A stretch of DNA of 64,000 nt from Cadophora sp. MPI-SDFR-AT-0126 (taxonomy: Eukaryota > Ascomycota > Leotiomycetes > Helotiales > Ploettnerulaceae): positions 310,001-374,000 of the forward strand of contig JAGMVK010000015.1 in the NCBI GenBank assembly GCA_020747065.1, read 5' to 3'. Positions 37,043 to 47,146 of this stretch are shown here, piece by piece. Under the pieces are notes generated by a model. That model did no database searches. It saw nothing but the letters and a program-made list of their open reading frames with translations, and was not told the DNA's origin. The stretch's first letter is position 1. The number at the start of each line of letters is the position of its first letter. Position numbers and translations under genes: made by a program.

Positions 37043-37551
37043 TGTGAAGTTGGAAGATTTACAGCTCTGAGTTTTCGGTGATATGAGGAGACGGTGGTGG
37101 TGTTAAAGTAAGATGATGAAGCTGGTGGCGCGATCGGCGTCCAGATCCTGGGCTTCAAATTGACGAGGAAGGAGCGTCAACCCCAATTCAATCACAGAAA
37201 GAGCCGATAATCCGCTCGTTTCGCAGATTCACGGAGAATATGTAGAAGTGGATGGTCCTCGGGTTGGATTCTCCTGGAGCTCTGACGTTCGCAATGGAGC
37301 TTTCTCCACATGATCAAGTCAGCTATCCGCGTATGGGAATGGGGTTGTTGCTAGGAAGTTGTTTACTCACCAGCGTCAATTGGGAATGTCCAAGACTGTT
37401 CAGATGCGCCAAACAAACAAGCGGCCTCAATTAAAGGAGTGAAAAGGCCTTCTTATGAGGAGATCTGAAGAAGAAGGATGCAGGAAGGAGTCGGAACAGA
37501 GGAGAAGAGACGAGAAAAGGAAGAGGAGCTCTCTGCCCAGCCGGTTTGGTT

Positions 37552-37580
37552 CTGCTGCTGCTGCTGTTGCTATTGCTGCT
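37552..37580. repeat. CTG/TTG trinucleotide repeat
   Basis: Five perfect CTG units followed by degenerate TTGCTATTGCTGCT, in the glycogen synthase upstream region. Confidence 0.85.
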
Positions 37581-38860
37581 CCAAGTTGGCCTGCCCTCAA
37601 ATGTCGGAAGGTTGGGAGGCAGAGCTAACTGGGATTGAACGGACATGGGCGACACTTGGCACCGACTGGTGGCTCGCTAAGCTCATGTCTGCCCCCGCCC
37701 AATGCTCAACGCTTTATTTCATTGGCTGCGAGAGAGGCGGGGCATGTTCAGTGCGGTGATCAACCCTGTCAACTGTTGTATCCCTGCTGGCATGACCTCA
37801 CACTACTTGCCGTCATTGTCAACGGTCGTTTGCGCGACAACAGGAGACCAGAACGCAAAGGTTGCACGCAATTGGATGGAAGGACACACAGTTGCACAAA
37901 TATCATGGAGCGGCACGATGCGGGGTTGAAGTAAGTGAAGATCACAAGCATCAAACTCTCTTAAACCCAGCCAGCCAGCCAGCAAATCACCGTACGACCT
38001 GACGTCGGGATTCCAGAGGTGCTGGCTGTGGTTGTGGCTGCTGCAAACTCAACACGTCGCTTCTTTTCCTTTCATTCCTCTGCTACCTAGCGGTTGCTAT
38101 GAAAGGGTTTGCCCTCGCAAAACATCCTTCCTCAGCGTGAGTGAGACTGCTGCTGGCCCGGCCTAGGCGGTCTTCTCTCCATTTTTATCAACATCCAGCC
38201 TTTTGCAGTCTTGACAGAACACGGCACGGTGTTTCAAAGTACCATGCCCCCATCTCCGCGAATTCCACTTTTCCTCCAGACGCAGACCTAGACATGCTAA
38301 ATCAAAATCCTGCACTCAGTCTAGCCTGCAGCGAGGGTGGACCCTCAATCTCCAGGATCAGGTACTTTGGACGTCTCTCTTTTACTGCTGACCCTCCAAC
38401 ATCAAATCTGCATGCAATTCGCCTCAAACATTTCGTACTCAACCCGGTCAGCAAAAGAGAATAACCGGCATCGTTGAGGACCTCTCGAGTGAGAATTTTA
38501 TCTATTCGTTGGGGAGAGATCTCTTGAGGTGCGGGAATATTGGACTGATCCCTGTTCGGGGGGCGTATTTTTAAGCGTCCGAAGGTCCAACATTTTTGGC
38601 GAGCATAATTACGAGATTGAGGCGGGGGCATGGGCTGGCCATCACCCGTCAGTCGCCGCACTTGTCGACTGCAAGAAAATTTCAATATGGAAAAGAGTCA
38701 CTCCACAACGACGATTTCTTGACAGCTTCAGCTTCATGTTGGGTTAGGCCCACGATCTCTTCGCTTCCCCGCGCGCTTCATCGGTGCTTTTTCGGAGTGG
38801 GGGTGAGGGTTTGGGGAGACAGTGGGGAGACTTGGTGGATTTCTCACGAGACCTCGTAGA

Positions 38861-38896
38861 TCACGATGATGGTCACGATGACGGTCACGATGACGA
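38861..38896. repeat. Three tandem copies of a 12-bp unit
   Basis: Units TCACGATGATGG, TCACGATGACGG and TCACGATGACGA follow each other, differing at one or two positions. The sequence is non-coding, and the slight divergence suggests an old slippage event. Confidence 0.85.
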
Positions 38897-39489
38897 ACTT
38901 TACATTTCACTTTAATTCATGAGCCGATAAGTTGTGTTTATCGTTTGCGTTGCGTTACGTTGTTCTGTTGCGGAAGGAACAGCGGAAGAAGGCCCTGTTT
39001 GTTTGCTCTTCAATCGCTCTTTTCATTCTGAGTCAATTTCACTGAAGTCTCTAAGTTTTTACAGCACAAGTGTCATTCTATCTTATTGAACTTTCGAAAG
39101 CAAAATTATCTATGTTGTCTCGGTGTTAGGGACGGAAGCGGGGAGTAGTAGCAATACCCCTCACCTCAGCTTCATCAATCTATCTTGACTCTTGCACCAC
39201 AAGCAAAGGAGTAGAAACAAGAGATCCACTCCACGGTTTCCTCCATCTCCCACAGAGTGCGCTGAATCTCCCGGGCTGGAGATCAAGACCGCTAAGATCC
39301 AAGTCGATGCCAGCATCAACATGAACATCATCCCTAATCGCGGGTGTCTTTTCCATTTCTGTTGAACTACTCTCCGGCATCTTGATCTTAGGACTGAGAT
39401 CCTCATTGATGCCGGCATCGATAAGACCCTCACCCTTGCTTGACAGTCTTTTGTCCATCTCAATCTCAGTAACGATATCCTCGCCCTCC

Positions 39490-41043
39490 TCATTCCCCTT
39501 CCTCTACCTTCATCTCCTCCAACCTCTTCTTCTCAGTATAGCCCAAGCCGGACAAACATCTACACCAAACCCAAAAATCATGCTTCTTCGTCACCAGCTC
39601 CGGACATCTCTCAACATCACACCAGTAGCACCAACAACGGCTACTCAATGGATGCGGCTCCAACATCCAATCCGCATCATCCAGATCTAGATCGACGAAT
39701 GCCAGCCCAGAATCGGCAATCAACCCCTCTACATCCAGCGATGAAAAGACATCGATACACGCTACCATACTCTCGTCGTCCTGGACTACATTGACGATGT
39801 CCCAGGCAAACGATTTTCTCCCATCGTTCGCCCAAGGATTCTGACTCTCAGTCGACAGATCCCTGGCCATAGAAAGCAACGGTCCTGCCATACCCCCCAT
39901 CCCTTCCTCAGGACGCACCAAGGGAGACGAGAGACTGCACTGCGGGTCACCCTTTTCACTTTTGTTGCTCTCCATCTCCCCTATTGGCTGAAGACCAGAA
40001 GTTATCCGCGTACTACTCGCGTTACTAACCTCACCCAACGATCTCGGACTCGCACACTCACTCCAATGCACGTCCTTACTATCCCCATCCTCATTATCCT
40101 CATCCCTCTCTCTTGCCGGACTCCTCGCCAACGGCTCAGTGAATTGGTCGACGACGGCTTGAAAGGGAGATAGATCTTGGTGGCTAGGAGCGTATTCGGA
40201 AGGGGAGGCGTCGTTCCTCGAGATCCGCAAAGGTAAGGTTGTTCCCGAATCTGGATCAGTGTTGTATATATCTGTAGGTGAGCAACTCTCAATGACTGCC
40301 ATATGGCTCCTGTGTCTAATGAGAGGAGCAACGGTCTTGACGGTGCGTTCCTTGGAACCAGATGTACTCTTTCGTACCTGTTGCTCTCCTACCTCATCCT
40401 CATCCTCAACCTCCTCATCCTCCACATCAGAGCCCTCAGACTCCGACTCAATCACCCACGAATCCGTCCCAGGCGAGCTACATGTCTCGAACGCCGCAAC
40501 TTCTTCACTATAACCCTTCGCAAGTGGCGCGACAATCGCTCCTCGTCTCGCTGATCCCATTTCACTCTCTCTTCCAGATAGATTCTCCAGCACAGCCTCG
40601 TTCATAGCCCCAGCTTCCTCTCCAGCAACAGGCTCAAGCTCAGCTATTGAAGTCAATCTACCCTCGCTCTGCCTCCTCGATTCAGGCATGTTCAGCATCG
40701 GGACTTCTACCGTTCGAGGCAGCATGATCGATCGTCTTCTCTCCGCTATCGTCCCCGCTGACAGCACATTCGGTGAGATGGGACTTATAGGCCCGATATC
40801 TGTCTCGATGTCCAATGTGTTACTGGCTAGCAATTCGGAAGTTGATATAGGTGACTCTAGGATCTCCGACTCGTAGGCTGCGAGTATTTCTAGAAGTGAG
40901 TCCATTGCTTGGGAATTAGAATTGGATCTGGTAGTTGAGCTGGCTGTGGAGTTTGTTGTGGATGAAGGGCGCGTGAAGGAGAGAGGCGCCGGAGCAAGTA
41001 TGATTGGCGTGTCTTCCGGGACTGGTGGAATTTCGGCAGACAT
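39490..41043 (-). CDS. Acidic Ser-rich protein with Cys/Trp-rich C-terminal motif, unknown function
   Basis: A single open frame of 517 residues from ATG 41043. Most of it is low-complexity and acidic, with SP/TP sites and a run of Asp/Glu (SDVEDEEVEDEDEVGEQQV). After this come an ordered-looking patch (KSFAWDIVNVVQDDESMVAC) and a striking aromatic/cysteine segment (SRCWCYWCDVERCPELV, then HDFWVWCRCL). The latter could bind metal through its seven cysteines. The frame stops at 39490. Deleting one G from a GGGG run (39498-39495) would continue it for about another 100 codons in equally acidic sequence to 39180. So the annotated C-terminus may be shortened by a frameshift, a sequencing error or a missed intron. 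I do not recognise the family; location is probably nuclear or cytosolic. Confidence 0.72.
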   Translation of the reverse strand: MSAEIPPVPEDTPIILAPAPLSFTRPSSTTNSTASSTTRSNSNSQAMDSLLEILAAYESEILESPISTSELLASNTLDIETDIGPISPISPNVLSAGTIAERRRSIMLPRTVEVPMLNMPESRRQSEGRLTSIAELEPVAGEEAGAMNEAVLENLSGRESEMGSARRGAIVAPLAKGYSEEVAAFETCSSPGTDSWVIESESEGSDVEDEEVEDEDEVGEQQVRKSTSGSKERTVKTVAPLIRHRSHMAVIESCSPTDIYNTDPDSGTTLPLRISRNDASPSEYAPSHQDLSPFQAVVDQFTEPLARSPARERDEDNEDGDSKDVHWSECASPRSLGEVSNASSTRITSGLQPIGEMESNKSEKGDPQCSLSSPLVRPEEGMGGMAGPLLSMARDLSTESQNPWANDGRKSFAWDIVNVVQDDESMVACIDVFSSLDVEGLIADSGLAFVDLDLDDADWMLEPHPLSSRCWCYWCDVERCPELVTKKHDFWVWCRCLSGLGYTEKKRLEEMKVEEGE

Positions 41044-42301
41044 TGTTGATTGGTACTATTTTGGGAGAGTGTCTGGGATACGTTCAGTGCTCTGATAATG
41101 AATGGCAGCGGTAGGTAGGTGGTATTGAGCTCGAGTACTGACCGATCCAGCCAGGGTTGATGGCTTGAGCTGAGGCGATGTGGGAATGGGAGGTGACTTT
41201 GGAGTGGAGATAAGTATCTTATTGCGGACAATGATATAATGCCCTGGTTGTTTAATGGGAAGTCACAATGGGTTTATTGAGGAGGCTGAGGCCCACGAAA
41301 GGAATGGAGTGGACAATGTTCTTTGTGCTCTGTTCATGATTTTGGTCCATTGTTGACAAATGAATGAATGACAAGAGCAGCCATTGTACGTTCAAGCATG
41401 CCGCGGTCAAGGCTCAGAATTTCTCACAAATACATGCCATCTGGATTCTTATCGGTCTCTTTGACTTTCTCTAAGTTTGAAGCCAGCAGTCTTCAACGCT
41501 CGTCATACTAGATTACCACTTTCAATCCTCGACAAATCGGTACTATCCACGACAATGATGCAGTCTGAATGAAGCTCTGGTGTTTTGGGTGTGGATGAGC
41601 TTGTCAGGTAGCGGCTGATCGGGAAGAGAGAGAGGGTTTGGAGATGGATGGGGTAAGTTAGCGAGGCTTGGCGGGGTTGTTTACTTTGGCGTTGGCGGAA
41701 TTATGGAGATTAGGGGATACAATCCACAAGGGTTCTATTGCTCTAGGATATTTTCCAAAAATCACCCCGAACTTGTTCTAGATACAGCTATGAGCGAAAT
41801 TGGTGTCCTTTCCACCCACTAGTAAACTCTTTTAGTAATCTCGAATGCACAGACGTTCGAGACTGTAGAGGCAACTGTGACCCCAAGGTCAAGCAGTATC
41901 TGAAAACCGTTGACTTCGTGAGGTCCTAATCGCGTCATATTGCTTGACATCGGAGTCGATATACTAATAAATACTATGGTACAGTACCCATTTCGCCGTC
42001 TGGGCAGTTGTGCATGCCAAGACCAGTTTTCATACGACCACGTTTAAGCTCAGCCTTGCCAGCTGGCACTTCTTCGTAAGAGAATATCGCCAATGACATC
42101 CATCCATTCATCTAGGCTTCTATCCGTAGCCATTTGAGCCCCATGAATCGATAAATTTCTCGCTGTTTCTGCCTTCCCAACATCGAGGACAAAATCCCAA
42201 ATGTCTCGGACTACTACCTCAAGATCGGCCACGAAGCTTCACTACCCTATCGCTCAAGCCTTTATCAGTTCAAGAACAAAGTCGCACCGACAACTCATAC
42301 C
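41044..42301. other. Divergent intergenic region, 1.26 kb
   Basis: Promoters of the acidic-protein gene (-) and the small papain-like gene (+) must lie here. The minus frame 42050-42232 (60 codons) is very close to the plus start and could be a small ORF, but nothing supports it. No repeats of note. Confidence 0.5.
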
Positions 42302-42835
42302 ATGAAGTATATTCAGAAAGCGCTAGACGCGGTCCTGCAGCCGCAGGAAACCCCAGATCCATCATGGCGGCCAGTCTCGATATACTACGAACACCACAAA
42401 TCTGATGAACTGCGACCCTTCCACCATGCGTTTATTATTGTAGGACACAAAGGCGCATCCAAAGACCTGTATACGAACACCAGAATCACAGTCATCGATC
42501 GCTACGGGGCAAAGTCTGAGTCGCACTGCAAGATGGCTGAGCCTGAAGAACAGATATATGGCAAGCTGGAAAAAGGTTGGGCGGATTTTGCAGGCTGGAC
42601 AGATTTATCGGACGAGGAGATCTTCGAGAAGGGTGAGTCCTGCCTGACAATTTCATGTCCTTGAGTCCTGCTTCTGATCATTCTCTATGTAGGACGTCAG
42701 CTTGTGAAAGAGCACTCGACGTATTCGATTATGTCCAACAACTGCGCGGACTTTGCTAAAGCACTCGTGGAGGAAATATCAGTCCTCAGCGAAGGAGGTC
42801 TGCCAGATCATACGAACTTTTGGCTAGACACTTGA
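42302..42835 (+). CDS. Small protein with His...Asn-Cys motif, possible papain-like fold
   Basis: There are two exons, 42302-42632 and 42693-42835, joined at a clean gtgagt/atgtag intron and giving 157 residues. The middle contains FHHAFIIVGHKG, and the second exon contains SNNCADFAKALVEEI. A histidine early and an NC motif leading a helix late is the arrangement seen in permuted papain-fold (LRAT/NlpC/PPPDE-like) proteins. There, Cys and His are catalytic. This resemblance is my inference from two motifs; I cannot name a family. There is no signal peptide or membrane span. The start ATG lies in a good context (TACCATGAAG). Alternatives are a non-enzymatic fungal orphan. Confidence 0.7.
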
Positions 42836-43441
42836 AAGCGGAATATCTTATCCTTGATGAAGATTGCGGTTACGTAGCCCTGTTGATTGAACAGAGGGTT
42901 CACGAACACGCGCCTAGAAGTCGGGGTCACAAATGGCATTGAATTGGCTTGAGTATACTCAAGTTATTTTGAGAATCCCGTGCAATTCTATTCTATTGTA
43001 TCCAAGTATGCGGTATCTGTCTCGACCATCTGAATAGCCTCTGAGCAATTGAACGTTAATAGCGGAGGACAAGATCCTTCATTAATTTATCCTTCAGAAA
43101 TTTTCAAACAGTTGAGGCAGACAGGACACCCATTTCGTTCATAGCTTTAACATCATTGAATCTAGGAAGCCATCAGAAGTGGTCGCATACACATCTCTAG
43201 TTGCAATTTTATCCTCATAGGAAGTACGAACTTTCAAACGCAAGGAGGCGCATGTCCACACACGCTACTGATATGCCATAACTCAAACTTTCAAAGATCT
43301 CCACTCAGTCATCTCAATCACATGCACTTCCAACCCCCCTTCCCGAAGACAGAACAAAGGAACCAGCGATACCCAGTAACCACACTAGCCAATTCCAGTC
43401 TCACAAGAACAAAGACATATCTTAAAAATTTCCCAACCTGA

Positions 43442-43588
43442 TCTCTCCCCCTATCTCCCTCTCTGAATGGCAAAGCAAGACATATAGTGCAAATACGATC
43501 CGTGACCCTAGCAGTGGCTCCGCCGCGGAAGTGCATTTTCTGCGGCGATTTACACAAGGAAAAGCATTGTTTCAGGCTTTGCATATAC
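43442..43588 (+). pseudogene. Orphan zinc-knuckle fragment (C-x2-C-x3-H-x4-C)
   Basis: A plus-strand frame open from a TGA (43439-43441) to a TAG (about 43589), without an ATG. It encodes RKCIFCGDLHKEKHC, whose ligand spacing equals knuckles 3 and 4 of the CCHC protein at 48262-49065 (for example RPCRFCAEMHLDKDC). It may be one exon of an unmodelled gene or a relic of a related gene; chance cannot be excluded. An AG acceptor (ccctag or cag) precedes the conserved part. Confidence 0.3.
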
Positions 43589-44030
43589 TAGCCCCGGCCC
43601 AGGTTTTGTTTGAAGTGCGAGCATGCGGTGAACATTTGTATCTGTGGGAGGAATAATGTTAGGGAATGAAGAGACCTGACTTGACTGGGGGAATAAGGTG
43701 GGGTGCGAAATGAAAGGGTACAGGTCGGAAGAAGCTTGGGGTGACACAGATGGTGTTTATTGCCGTGTTAAAAGGGTATTGATCCGTTGGTCTGGGCTGG
43801 AGATTTTGATCGAATACTCTCGGGATTGGAAGGGACAATTGAGAATCTACGCAATTACCCGTCCGATGAACTCGAACATCTCCTTTTCTAATCAATTACT
43901 TCTCGGCTGGGTCTCAAAGTCACAATCCAGACATCAACAAAAGAATCCAAATATATGATCCCCCCATTCCATGACACTTCCAAAAATCACAACACCATCC
44001 CCATCCTGCATCATACAATCCCCTCATCGC

Positions 44031-44103
44031 ACCTCACCTCACCTCACCTCACCTCACCTCACCTCACCTCACCTCACCTCACCTCACCTCACCTCACCTC
44101 ACC
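44031..44103. repeat. (ACCTC)14 pentanucleotide microsatellite
   Basis: Fourteen perfect tandem copies of ACCTC plus ACC, 73 bases with no interruption. Being perfect and this long, it should be highly length-variable between isolates. Confidence 0.97.
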
Positions 44104-44962
44104 ATCCAAAACCAAGCCCGCCTCATCTCCATCTCCCCACCATAAACAACAACACCAACCGCTCACCCATGGGATGGGCCGCCATATCAATCAACCAATG
44201 TCCCGGCCGATGTAGCTTCTGCAGCGATGTACTGGGATGAAGTCAGGATTTGTGATTTTTGCGGCGTCGAGCTTGGTCGTATGTGTTATTATGACCCGCT
44301 ATATTCGGGTTATTGGGGTTTAGGGAGGCGGAGGTGTCGTGGGAAAGGATGAGGAAGTGGACGAGGGGGATGGTCAGTGCTGGGAAGTCTCGTGTTGGAT
44401 CGCATTGGAATGGATTGGTTGATGTCATGAATGGGTGACGGTAGTGAGGATGGAATTGTAGTTGCTGGTCATTACGGGTAGGTGAGATCAACGCATTCGA
44501 GTCTAAGTCTAAGTTTTCCGATAACTTGAAAAGGGTAAATGAGGAGTAATCATCTGAAAATCTGAGGAAGTAGATCTTTAAATTCTTATATTATTACTCT
44601 ATTTATGCTTCTCCAACCAGAATTCACCTACCGAGTATTCAAGTAAGCGTAGCTGATTGTTCGAGGTATTTGTAGTTTCCGGGTATCCCGGCCACTTGCT
44701 CCACAGTTATTAAATTGAATTTATATTCGGTTACGGGCTATGCCCCCACCCTCTTGATTCACTGTACGTAGGTCTGCGGCGAAGACCCGGAATACCCAAG
44801 TTTTAGCCTATCATAAACGCTGTATCCCTGTCAATTCTCTGCTTTTGGTTAAGAGAAGTCGCCAGGATTGCCAATGCTTATTTGAAACGAATTTGGTCGA
44901 CAACGACCCAGCTCAAGAGCCTCCTTTACGTCTTCATATGCCTGCTGAATTTGACACAAATC

Positions 44963-46420
44963 ATGGTGCGATGGACTCCACGATCATTCTCGATCTGGAT
45001 CCGGGCTTTAATTCTTGTCTTTCTTATATTTCTGACGTTTTCATTCTGGTCGCCGAGCCAGAATGCGCAACCCAGTAGATTCTACTCAAGCAAATCTCAA
45101 AAGCCAGAGTCATGCCCTCACTCCGCCATTACCCAGAAAATTGTGATCTCAGTCAAGACGGGCGCAACAGAAGCAGCAGCCAAGATTCCAACTCAAATGA
45201 GGACGACGCTGCGGTGCGCAGAACACGTCTTCTTCTTCTCAGATCTGGAACAGGATGTTGAAAGCGGGAAGTACCACTTACACGATGCTCTGGACACGAT
45301 CTCACCTTCCATCATGGACAACAACCGAGATTTTGACTTCTACAAAAAGCAACGCGAGCTCTGGAGGACACAGAAAAATATTACCAGCTTGCAAGGTACC
45401 AAACATCCTACGGCCAAGAGCGACCTCGCTGCTTGGTCTCTTGATAAGTGGAAGAACATTCACATTCTGGAGAAAGTCTGGGCTCCGAAGCCAGATATGG
45501 ATTGGTACATCTTTATCGACGCAGATACTTACCTGATCTGGTCCAATCTCCTCACCTGGCTCGAGACTCTCGACCCGACGAGTCTCTCCTATTACGGTTC
45601 AGCATCCACATGGAATGGTATCCGATACGCCCATGGAGGCTCTGGCTATATCATTCCCAGAGCTCTGATGTATGAAATGGCAGTGAAGCAGAAAGGGATA
45701 TCTGCACACTGGGATACGAAGTTGCATGATCATTGCTGCGGCGATATCGCCCTTAGTGCAGCGCTGCAAGAACACGGTGGTGTGCTGGAAGGTCGCTGGC
45801 CATTGATCAGTGGAGAATCCCCCTCGAGTATGCCATATGGTCCAGGTACAACTGAGTATCGCTGTTGGCCTGCGATAACGATGCACCATTTGACTCCTGA
45901 TGGCATGGAAGAATTTGTGGAATTTGAAGAGCTGCGACACAACAAATCAGTAAGTCCTTATCACCACAGTCCATTCCTGACTATGCTTTCACCTCAACCT
46001 ATCCCAACCAAATGCAGTATTAACTAACCAAGTCAGACTTCGTTAACGCACAGCGAAATCCTTCAAGACTTCCTGCTCGCAAAATTTCCCGACTCTCGCT
46101 CAGACTGGGACAATCTCGCCTCGCAAGCAGGTGATTTCGGGCGCACTGGTGGTGTGTTTTCAGATGCTTCCTCGTTTGACGAGTGTACGAAATTGTGCGA
46201 GGAGGATGAGAAATGTTTCCAGTATTCTTTCCACGAGAAGAGATGCTCTATTGGGAGAAGTGTACGATTGGGTCATGCAAGAGAGGCTGATGAGGATGGT
46301 GACTGGGAAAGTGGATGGAATAAGACGAGGCTAGTGGGGTGGATGAAAGAGCAGCCTCCCTGTGGGCATGTCAGTTTTGAAGGAGAGGATAATTACAGAG
46401 GCAGCAGAAGTTATGTGTAA
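44963..46420 (+). CDS. Type II membrane glycosyltransferase (Fringe/GT31-like) with C-terminal PAN-like domain
   Basis: Predicted Golgi enzyme. Exons are 44963-45949 and 46037-46420, joined in phase 0 (456 residues). A single N-terminal hydrophobic anchor (about residues 11-32, WIRALILVFLIFLTFSFW) after a basic start indicates type II topology. The catalytic part has MDWYIFIDADTYLIW, in which DAD is the metal-binding DxD motif. It also has a Gly-rich acceptor region (YAHGGSGYIIPR) and DHCCGDIALSAALQEHG, typical of the fungal DUF604/Fringe-like group. The second exon adds a Cys-rich module: FDECTKLCEEDEKCFQYSF, then KRCSIGRSVRLG. This resembles a PAN/apple-like fold that binds protein or carbohydrate. 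The ATG at 44963 is the first in frame. Substrate is unknown. No neighbour suggests a pathway. Confidence 0.85.
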
Positions 46421-46703
46421 GTGGTATGACTAGGGATGGCTGTTACTTGCTTTTTCATACCCAACCGAGATTGTGTTTTGCGGCTCAGGTGGGGTCTTGA
46501 AGACCGGCGTTTGGTGCTCTGGAATAGACTTGGTAACTTGGCAACAAAATCCAAGATTATCAACCGCTGAGAGCTGGATGTAAACACAGAATACCAGAAA
46601 GAAATGAAGAATTTCTACTCAACGACAACAAGGACAGACCTTTTGCCCGACCACACTTACGAGAGCAATAAGACAAACCGCTCACATTTCCAAGACCAAT
46701 TCA

Positions 46704-47146
46704 TCAGCTTCCCAAGTACAACGCCGCAGCAGTCAGAGCAGCACCGCCCCCTTCCCACGCACTCGCCATCCTCCAACTCCCACCCTGACTCCAGAAAACG
46801 ATGCTTGTCAACATCCTCATCGGGACCGTCAGAAAGAAAAAAGCCCGATTCTCTTGATAGGCTGCAAGTGTGTAATAGATTCCCATGGCGATTGCGGCGA
46901 GGGAGTTGCCTTTGACAGTCAGCATGCTTCAATTGAGATGGTGAGATGTACGGTGACTTTGAAGAATGTAGGGGAGATATTGGGGTGTGAGATTGACTTT
47001 GTGGACTTACCATTCGTAGCAGGGGTGCAAGCTTCGGGAAGGTCAAGGGACGAAATGGCGGTGGATGGGGAGAGGAGATGCATGATCCCAGCGACAAAGG
47101 CTGTGATGCCGAAGAGGTATATTGTGATGGCTGCGTGGGTTGGCAT
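46704..47146 (-). CDS. Small multi-span membrane protein, unknown function
   Basis: Two exons, 47146-47011 and 46909-46704, give 113 residues. The intron is gtaagt...gctgac...caaag, with a good branch site and phase 1. The protein is almost entirely hydrophobic. It has about four spans: IYLFGITAFVAGIMHLL, SLAAIAMGIYYTLAAY, AFFFLTVPMRMLTSIVFW and a last Ala/Gly-rich stretch ending ALTAAALYLGS. A short loop with DLPEACTPATNG joins spans 1 and 2. There is no cleavable signal. The composition and length match a group of small fungal 4-TM proteins, but I do not recognise a named family. The shadow frames at 46657-47097 and 46854-47207 are not real. Confidence 0.75.

Larger units (their letters stand above)
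37043..39179. other. 2.1 kb intergenic region upstream of glycogen synthase
   Basis: This is the promoter side of glycogen synthase and the 3' side of the acidic protein gene. It contains CTG-rich and 12-bp repeats (listed separately), a CAGC/CCAG-rich patch near 37970 and frames of about 107-127 codons on both strands at 38141-38685. Those two frames overlap antisense to each other and neither looks like a real protein. Confidence 0.5.
42836..44962. other. 2.1 kb intergenic region with microsatellite and orphan Cys-rich frames
   Basis: It contains the (ACCTC)14 repeat and a zinc-knuckle-like frame at 43532-43570. There are further Cys-x2-Cys peptides near 43612-43660, 44196-44222 and 44265-44330, all on the plus strand. 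No complete gene can be assembled from them. The rest is the promoter of the glycosyltransferase gene. Confidence 0.5.

Noticed and set aside
38141..38685. Overlapping plus (107 codons) and minus (127 codons) frames
   Set aside because: Mutually antisense, with no motif and no intron signals; either could exist, but nothing supports them.
42050..42232. Minus-strand 60-codon frame
   Set aside because: Its sequence looks mildly protein-like (DLEVVVRDIWDFVLDVGKAE), but it is short, isolated and close to the start of a plus-strand gene. Not enough support.
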